Shown here: piece by piece, positions 58,201-64,000 of the stretch | How the letters are laid out: each line of letters opens with the position of its first letter | Numbering within the stretch: the first letter of the stretch is position 1 | NCBI GenBank assembly: GCA_025738555.1 | Contig: JAOVFP010000004.1 | Span: 1,922,001 to 1,986,000, forward strand | Reading direction: 5' to 3' | DNA length: 64,000 nucleotides | Source: Cyathus striatus | Taxonomy: Eukaryota; Basidiomycota; Agaricomycetes; Agaricales; Nidulariaceae | Made by a program: the position numbers and the translations under genes | The notes under the pieces: generated by a model | The model's input: only the letters and a program-made list of their open reading frames with translations | What the model was told of the DNA's origin: nothing | The model's database searches: none

Positions 58201-58861
58201 CTGCCACACTTTTTAATATGAACTTAGTACTACGAAGCTGACTTTGATGTAAGCACATAATGTTACTTAAAGCTACACTTTTACTCTCTCACTTGATGGT
58301 GCAAAATGGTGTAGAAAAACAACATTTAAGTTGATAGAGAAAGTTCTCTGTTTGCCTATTGGCTACAGTTTTGAAAGGCGGTTATTTCAGCGGAAGCAAA
58401 ACCAGAAACGAGGATACTTAATTCACACAGCTCTACTCGTGCTTAAAAACCAATGGACCACGTACCCACTCATTCCAATTTCCAGCGGGAATCGGGACTT
58501 CACAGTTCCTTTTGCTTAACAACATCCACGGCACGGGGAAGATGCAATGGCATGAACGGCTTCCGAAGGACGTCAACGATCGACGAGAATACGTTCGTGT
58601 GTCATTTTTCAATTCAGTTGACTCGGCATGTGTACACGCATTTCAACCAGCCGGACAATTGAAACAAGAGGAAACACTGACGATCATTGCTGACACACCG
58701 ACAGTCGAGAATCAAGCGCATCTAACGGAATATGCATTCTCGCTCAGCAGTCGGCCACTGTATAGGTCTTCCCAAAGTAATCTTTCATAAGTATATAAGG
58801 ATCTCATCTCCAAACATCCCACAGTAACACCCTCACTGTATCAAATAAACCAAACACAAAC
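58201..58861. promoter_or_regulatory. spacer and promoter of aldo/keto reductase copy 2
   Basis: 58460-58860 resembles the 460 bp before copy 1, including AAGTATATAAGGAT (TATA-like, about 58788) also found before copy 1 (about 56430). Nothing coding was recognised. Confidence 0.5.
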
Positions 58862-60314
58862 ATGCCTCTTCCTACTTGCAAAATTGGCAACGACCACGTC
58901 GGTAAAATTGGCTTTGGCGCAATGGGTATGTCCACAGGCTATGGTTCCGTTGTCTCAGACGAGGAGAGTTTCAAGGTATATATATCATATCAAATTAATT
59001 ATGTTCATTTCTTCTTACCTCGTTTACAGGTTCTCGACGCCGCCCTGGAAGCTGGCTCTACATTTTGGGATACTGCTGACGTCTACCAGAACAACGAGGA
59101 ACTTCTCGGAAAATGGTAAATCGACGTTGTATTCGTGTACTAATATTCCATTCCTAAAATACTTCACTACATAGGTTCAAGAAGACAGGGAATAGGTCCA
59201 AAATCTTCCTTGCTACTAAGTTTGGCTTCGTGTTGAATTCCCCTCGTACTATCAATGGTGATCCCGAATATGTAAAGCAAGCAGCCGAAGAGTCTCTCAA
59301 AAAACTTGGAGTTGACCAGATTGATCTGTATTATTTCCACGTACGTCCTTCTCCTGCTTGCTGATTTAAGCTAGACTGAAAATTCCAACGTGTGTAGCGA
59401 GCAGATAAGACTGTTCCCATTGAGGTATTTCGTCCACGTCTAATATATTGATTTATTGCTAACTAGGAAACAGAAAACGGTCGACGCAATGGCAGAACTG
59501 GTCAAGTAAATTTTCATTGCTTATCTATTTGTGTAATCTACTTATGGTTGTACACATCTCAGGGAAGGAAAGGTTCGATATCTGGGCCTTTCTGAAGTCT
59601 CTTCAAATACCCTTCGCCGTGCTCACGCCGTACACCCTATCGCTGCTGTACAAGTAGAGTACTCCCCATTCGCCTTGGATATTGAAGATGAGAAAATAGG
59701 ACTTCTCAAGACGTGCCGTGAGCTCGGAGTTACAGTTGTAGCCTATTCTCCCCTTGGGAGAGGGATACTCACTGGCCAATATGTGTGTTTTCTTCCCTTT
59801 CAAAGCGAATCCCCTGCCCAACCAGATTAATACAGAAATCCCCTGACGACTTCGAGGAAGGCGATTTTAGGAAAATAATTCCTAGGTAAGTCGCCACTGT
59901 CTCCTGCAGATTTAAAGAGTTGTTAAAATAAGACATTTATAAATTTAGCAAAGAGAACTTTCCAAATATCCTTAAGCTTGTCGATGGTTTGGAAAGCATT
60001 GCGAAGAGACATAATGCCACAGCCGGGCAAGTCTCCCTGGCTTGGCTTTTGGGTCAAGGAGAAGATATTATTCCCATCCCAGGTACCAAGAAAATCAAGG
60101 TGCGAACGTCATCCAGTTTATGAATACTATCAGAGATCACCAATCTTTCATATTTGCAGTACCTCCTAGAAACATTGGTGTTACCAAGCTTAAACTCTCG
60201 GCAGAGGAGCTTCAAGAAGTCAGAGAGATTGCAGACAGAGCCGGTGCATCTCAAGTTGATAGGTACCCCGCATTCATCCAGGAGACGCTCTTCGTGGAAA
60301 CTCCTGTTTTGTGA
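58862..60314 (+). pseudogene. aldo/keto reductase, copy 2, apparent late frameshift
   Basis: It has the same exon plan as copy 1, from ATG 58862 (MPLPTCKIGNDHVGKIGFGA). FWDTADVY, LATKFGF, DLYYFHR and [11 protein letters not shown] are kept, and residues change conservatively. In the last exon, copy 1 reads YLLENIG from TTAGAAAACATTGG. Here CTAGAAACATTGG (about 60165-60178) lacks one A, so the frame is lost after YLLE. The remaining 50 codons ([20 protein letters not shown] ... FVETPVL, TGA 60312-60314) are intact in the shifted frame. Single-base loss in an A run suggests a sequencing error or very recent inactivation. The catalytic tetrad precedes the shift. Confidence 0.75.
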
Positions 60315-60424
60315 ACTTAAAATAGCTATAGAATGCTAATTATATTTGTGAATATCAAAGTGGACCAACAAAGTAATTGTAAGAAACAGAGAGTATGCAT
60401 TTAAACATTTGATATCCTCATCCT

Positions 60425-61813
60425 TCATTTTGCCAACATTTTCAGCCATTCCAGTGCAATTGCCCCGAAATTCTTATTCTCCTTCTTATGCACAAACATG
60501 CCCGTAGACGCAATAGGTGCAATCACAATCGGCGCGGTTGTTAAGAACCATACCAGAACCCAAACAAATCCTAACGCTCGTACGGTGAAAGACGGCTTCT
60601 TTCCTTTCCCAGCGAGACTATCAGAGGACACACCAATTGACATGAAAACTGCGCGTTCTAATCCGATAGCAATTGGCTGGAGAATGAAGAATGCCAGCGA
60701 TCCTGCACTAAATTTTCCTGCCATCATGTATTCTCCTGCTTCATGAAGGAGGCCGGAGACAAGAAATGCCATCATCAAACGAGAGAATATGTATACCGTG
60801 GTAGAGTTCCTTTTGGGTGGGAGGAGAGCATCTGTTATTGATGTTAACGTCTAAGGAGATGTAGTTAGTTTCATAAGCAGCGAAGATTGAAGAAAAAATA
60901 TGCTAACTCGGCGGAGAACGTGGTGCCATGTTCGACTGCTCAAAATCACGTTAGCCCCAACATGTTAATATAGGCAATATCCACACCTCCAGAATCTACC
61001 CACAGACCATGATTCCCAAATGCTTCCGAACATTTGTGGCCATTCGTCAGGTTGCGACAACCCCAACCCAACAAAAAGTACAGAGACAACTGAGAATATG
61101 ATATTCAAACGTGCATAAGTGTTACACGCGTATAAGAGGACCGCAAATGCACGATGGCGGAACGCATGTTCTAGCATAGACGATGAAGGGTTCGTTAGCG
61201 CTGGATTGTACGCATTAAGAATGTACGTTCCAGCTTCAAGGCTTGCACAAAAAATTGCCTCCCCTATCTTTGCAATGATGAACTGTGTTCTGGTAGTACC
61301 AGGGCTTGGGCGTGGGGGCAGAACATGAGAGGGAGGTTCGTGTGCCCAACCTATCCCCCTGGGACTGGCAAGAAGCCGAATTGTCCACTTTATGCGTGAC
61401 CACAGTGTATCTCTACGTTTATCCTTTTCTTTCTCCTCCTTTTTAAGCTTGAACGTTTTCCTCGGATCGCAAAGTACGATGTAATCCAGGCACATAGCCC
61501 ACTCGCATGCAAGATGTGGTCCCAGGCCTAAATCTGCCATGACATCCCCTGTTGTAGTTTGAAATATAAGATGGGAAGAAATAAAGAAGATAGGAAGGAA
61601 TAGCCATCGGCGTGTTGTAGTGGATAATATTGACGGCGGCAGAATCAATGAGAGTATGAGTATGAGGGATACGAGGGAGTGTAAAGTGCCAGAGTATGGT
61701 AGGCGACCATCTGACTTGCCAGAGTCGACCAGTGGTGTGGTACCGTTAGTGGCCATACACGTAACGGAAGGAAAAAAGACAGTTAGCATCTCTGACGCCA
61801 ACTTTAATTTCAT
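60425..61813 (-). CDS. wax-synthase-like membrane-bound O-acyltransferase (MBOAT)
   Basis: Three exons, 61813-60987, 60938-60908 and 60850-60425, total 1,284 nt (427 residues) in frame. ATG 61813 is first; ATG at 61756 (MATNGTTPLVDSG) may be the real start. Hydrophobic segments include LVSLILILSLILPPSIL and WLFLPIFFISSHLIF. The family marks are the QMFGSIWESWSVGRFW segment joining TWHHVLRR across the splice, and the catalytic-type His in MAFLVSGLLHEAGEY. It should transfer an acyl group from acyl-CoA to an alcohol in the ER membrane. Relatives often act in terpenoid or polyketide pathways. It converges with aldo/keto reductase copy 2 (110 bp apart). Confidence 0.87.
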
Positions 61814-62480
61814 TTTATACTATGTATGCCTAGTATGCCAAGCACGAATCCAATCGCTTAAACGTTGATATTGAACGTTGAACGTTGAGCGCTGATCCGA
61901 CTACATACTTACAATGGTTAACATTTTAATAACGGTGTTCATCGGATTGTGGCTAACTCGGTGCTCGACACACTTTCGAACAGCATATAGCTTCTTATAC
62001 ATATTTGCAATGGTTATATTTAATGTTGCTGCATTCCGCAGAAGTCCTTATACGGGTTTTATCGGAAAACATCATAGTAGTGTGTATCTTGATTCAAAGA
62101 CGGCAGACTTTCAATACATAAGCACTGCCCTGCGTACTGAAGTTCGAGTTATGGTTCAGTTTACATTTCCTTGATGATCAATTAATTCCCCTTCTCTTAT
62201 CACGCCCTAAGCAATTGATTTTCCTTGTTCTTTCGGTATATGCCAAGTTATAGCAATTTAAGTTTAACAAAGTAAATAAATAGAACATTCTTCAGCACCC
62301 ACAAGCCACAAGTAGGAACAACAAGTCGCACACCTAGCCTGGGCCAGGGCAGTGTAATCAACAGCAAGGTTTTTCTTATATAAGATTTATAAAGGAGACA
62401 ACAGCATGCTTCCTTTAACACCGCTACCACCACTATCACTTTTACTTTCACGTTTCAGCGCATAATACTCCTAAGCAAGG
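61814..62480. other. intergenic; promoter side of two divergent genes
   Basis: No gene model was found. The start regions of the acyltransferase (left) and of the IRIP-repeat protein (right) lie here. Confidence 0.45.
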
Positions 62481-63365
62481 ATGTCGTATCCACTATTATC
62501 TAGGATTAGAATCCCAGCGCGTCTGAATGCTGTCTTGAATACGACACGAGAATCTTCAAGAAATAGACTGACAATCAGAATTCCACTGGATCGTCTGAAC
62601 GCTGCCTTGAATAAGACACGGTCAAAGGATAGACTGGCTACACTTAGAATTCCGGCGCACCAGCAAGCTATCTTGAATACGCCACAGGAATCTTCAAGGA
62701 ATCGATTTACAATTAGAATTCCACCACATCCAAATACAACATCGATTGCGCCACAGGAAGTTTCAAAGAATAGAGTATCTCAGAGGTTGGCAGAAAAGAG
62801 GGCTCAAAGGGGAAATGATTATCAACCATATCCAAGGAACGGAGTAGTGGACAATATTAAGGCTCGTCTCAACAGGATGTCCAAGGAAGCAAACACGGAA
62901 CCTCAGAAATTGACCATAAGAATTCCAGCACTGCCACTGTGTTCCACCGGTACAGATGTGCAAACAAGAAACCACGAAGTGGATGTCGACTGCGAAACGC
63001 CACAGACCACAAGAGGCACCAAGAGAGTGGATCAGCAACATTGCACAACGACTCGCTCGGGTAAATTGTTCATAAGAATTCCAGCACTTCCACTGTGTTC
63101 GATTGTTTCAGATGTGAAAATGGAGAATAATGAAGCGCATGCTGACTACGACGCATATATCGAGACGTCAACGGTCGCAAGAGGCACCAGGAGAGGACAC
63201 TGTACAAAGACTCGCTCGAGCGCCAACAACGTTTCGCATTACGAGGGCCTATATACAAACTGTGAGCATGGATATGACACACGAGCAAGTCGTATGAGGA
63301 AAAGGGCGGAGATGATTGTGGTCCAGGCGCAAGACGAAAAGATGAAGATGGAACTAGAAACCTGA
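62481..63365 (+). CDS. unrecognised basic repeat protein with recurring IRIP motif
   Basis: A single exon of 294 codons runs from ATG 62481 to TGA 63363-63365. The motif (L/F)xIRIP(A/L/P) occurs six times: near residues 9-12, 32-35, 55-58 and 78-81 (each 23 residues apart), then as KLTIRIPALPLCS and KLFIRIPALPLCS about 56 residues apart. The first four units follow a pattern RIP(A/L)-x(3-5)-N-A-x-LN-T/K. The last two are longer and share ALPLCSxxxDV. There is no signal peptide or membrane segment. Arg/Lys content is high and the C-terminus (SRMRKRAEMIVVQAQDEKMK) is helical. I do not know the function. The strict periodicity argues for a real, selected protein. Confidence 0.7.
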   Translation: MSYPLLSRIRIPARLNAVLNTTRESSRNRLTIRIPLDRLNAALNKTRSKDRLATLRIPAHQQAILNTPQESSRNRFTIRIPPHPNTTSIAPQEVSKNRVSQRLAEKRAQRGNDYQPYPRNGVVDNIKARLNRMSKEANTEPQKLTIRIPALPLCSTGTDVQTRNHEVDVDCETPQTTRGTKRVDQQHCTTTRSGKLFIRIPALPLCSIVSDVKMENNEAHADYDAYIETSTVARGTRRGHCTKTRSSANNVSHYEGLYTNCEHGYDTRASRMRKRAEMIVVQAQDEKMKMELET

Positions 63366-63540
63366 ATTTAGAGTGTAGTGTTATAGCCCGTTCAAATATA
63401 AGACAATAAATAGTTGTACGTTGTAGTCATTATTCCGAATTACGATAGCGTTGTCTACAAATTACAATGGTAAAAGTACATTCTGTGGGGCCATGAAAGT
63501 ATAAGAAACTGGTACTTTAAGTAACGCCACACTCACACTA
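63366..63540. terminator. convergent 3' region
   Basis: Short AT-rich spacer between the convergent IRIP-repeat gene and the right-edge gene; AATAAA at 63405 may serve as a poly(A) signal for the former. Confidence 0.4.
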
Positions 63541-64000
63541 TTACATGCCAGCCATCTCCTCGATATGTGCCATAATCTGGTGAACTTTATTGAAACCTTC
63601 CTGACTGATAACATCTATAAACTCCACAGAAGAAGCATCACCAGGCTTCATCTTCCGCCTGCCAATATCATATCTGTAAAATGCAACCCGTGTTCCAAAC
63701 GCACATATAGCATGCAACTCAGGAAGATTACATCGCCGAGCATACTTCTTTAAATCTCTTTCATCCTTGCATGAGCCAACTCGCGCCGTGAAGCACTTCT
63801 AAAGTAGCCGGGGTGCACTATATCCACAACAAAGACGACCAAGTTCTTGTTTCTCGGTGGATGTACAATTAGAGAAGGGCAAGGTTCAGATTCCGTGCTA
63901 TAGGGTTGCATGACGACGGGAACGGGGAGTTGAATGACAGGGATGTAGCTTTCGTCGGGAACGGAGTCGATTAACATATCGAGAAATCGGAGAGTAGAAC
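63541..64000 (-). CDS. hypothetical protein, C-terminal part, cut by window edge
   Basis: An open frame enters from the right edge (STLRFLDMLIDSVPDESYIP, PPRNKNLVVFVVDI). It splices over a 52-bp intron (about 63761-63812) into DERDLKKYARRCNLPELHAI, CAFGTRVAFYRYDIGRR and VISQEGFNKVHQIMAHIEEM, with the stop at 63543-63541. The segment LPELHAICAFGTRVAFYRYD is of a kind I associate with uncharacterised agaricomycete proteins (some near kinase-like or transposon-linked genes). I cannot name a function. The ATG visible near 63977 is probably internal, since the frame is open beyond it. Confidence 0.55.

Noticed and set aside
1..64000. CRISPR arrays, bacterial operons, Shine-Dalgarno sites or prophage
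   Set aside because: Intron-rich eukaryotic genes throughout; no regularly spaced direct repeats of CRISPR type.

Overview
The window is from the nuclear genome of a filamentous basidiomycete, most likely a mushroom-forming agaricomycete. Coding sequence is split by many 45-60 bp GT-AG introns. The recognisable genes are fungal: CorA-like membrane proteins, a LamB/YcsF plus urea-carboxylase-type locus, P450s, aldo/keto reductases, MBOAT acyltransferase and fragments of the calcium channel Cch1. The transposons are of fungal type. Copies of the same genes recur, and most copies are broken, so this is a duplicated, transposon-rich region.

Layout. 1-8 kb: CorA-like pseudogene, a collapsed LamB/urea-carboxylase pseudogene, a P450 pseudogene with a solo LTR in an intron, and a last-exon relic of an alpha/beta hydrolase. 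8.6-17.5 kb: three forward CorA-like genes and a mariner-type MITE. 17.9-18.7 kb: a second decayed LamB/YcsF copy. 21.37-29.62 kb: a complete Mutator-like element (8,252 bp) with 11-bp target duplication and an intact 864-residue transposase. It also carries a divergent zinc-finger gene and captured fragments of a CCH1 channel gene and an MFS transporter gene, with a minisatellite between them. 29.9-36.7 kb: two tandem MITEs, a fourth forward CorA-like gene, and a reverse CorA-like pseudogene split by three insertions. 37.4-43.5 kb: the fullest copy of the LamB/YcsF (PxpA-like) gene and the biotin carboxylase-AHS2-AHS1-biotinyl gene, the latter with one apparent frameshift. 43.95-52.2 kb: a CpG-depleted block with a dead hAT transposon, a nested MITE, LTR-like direct repeats and a large palindrome made of two head-to-head P450 5' halves. 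53.5-63.4 kb: better preserved genes, namely an alpha/beta hydrolase (-), two tandem aldo/keto reductases (+), an MBOAT/wax-synthase-like acyltransferase (-) and a repeat protein with a recurring IRIP motif. An unfinished reverse gene lies at the right edge.

The order CorA-like(-), LamB/urea-carboxylase(+), P450(+), hydrolase(-) occurs twice, at 1-7.9 kb and 33.4-55 kb. The two are diverged copies of one segmental duplication, the first shrunk by deletions and the second swollen by insertions. The genes at 53.5-62 kb (hydrolase, reductases, acyltransferase) beside the P450s resemble a small secondary-metabolism neighbourhood, but no core synthase is visible, so that is only inference.
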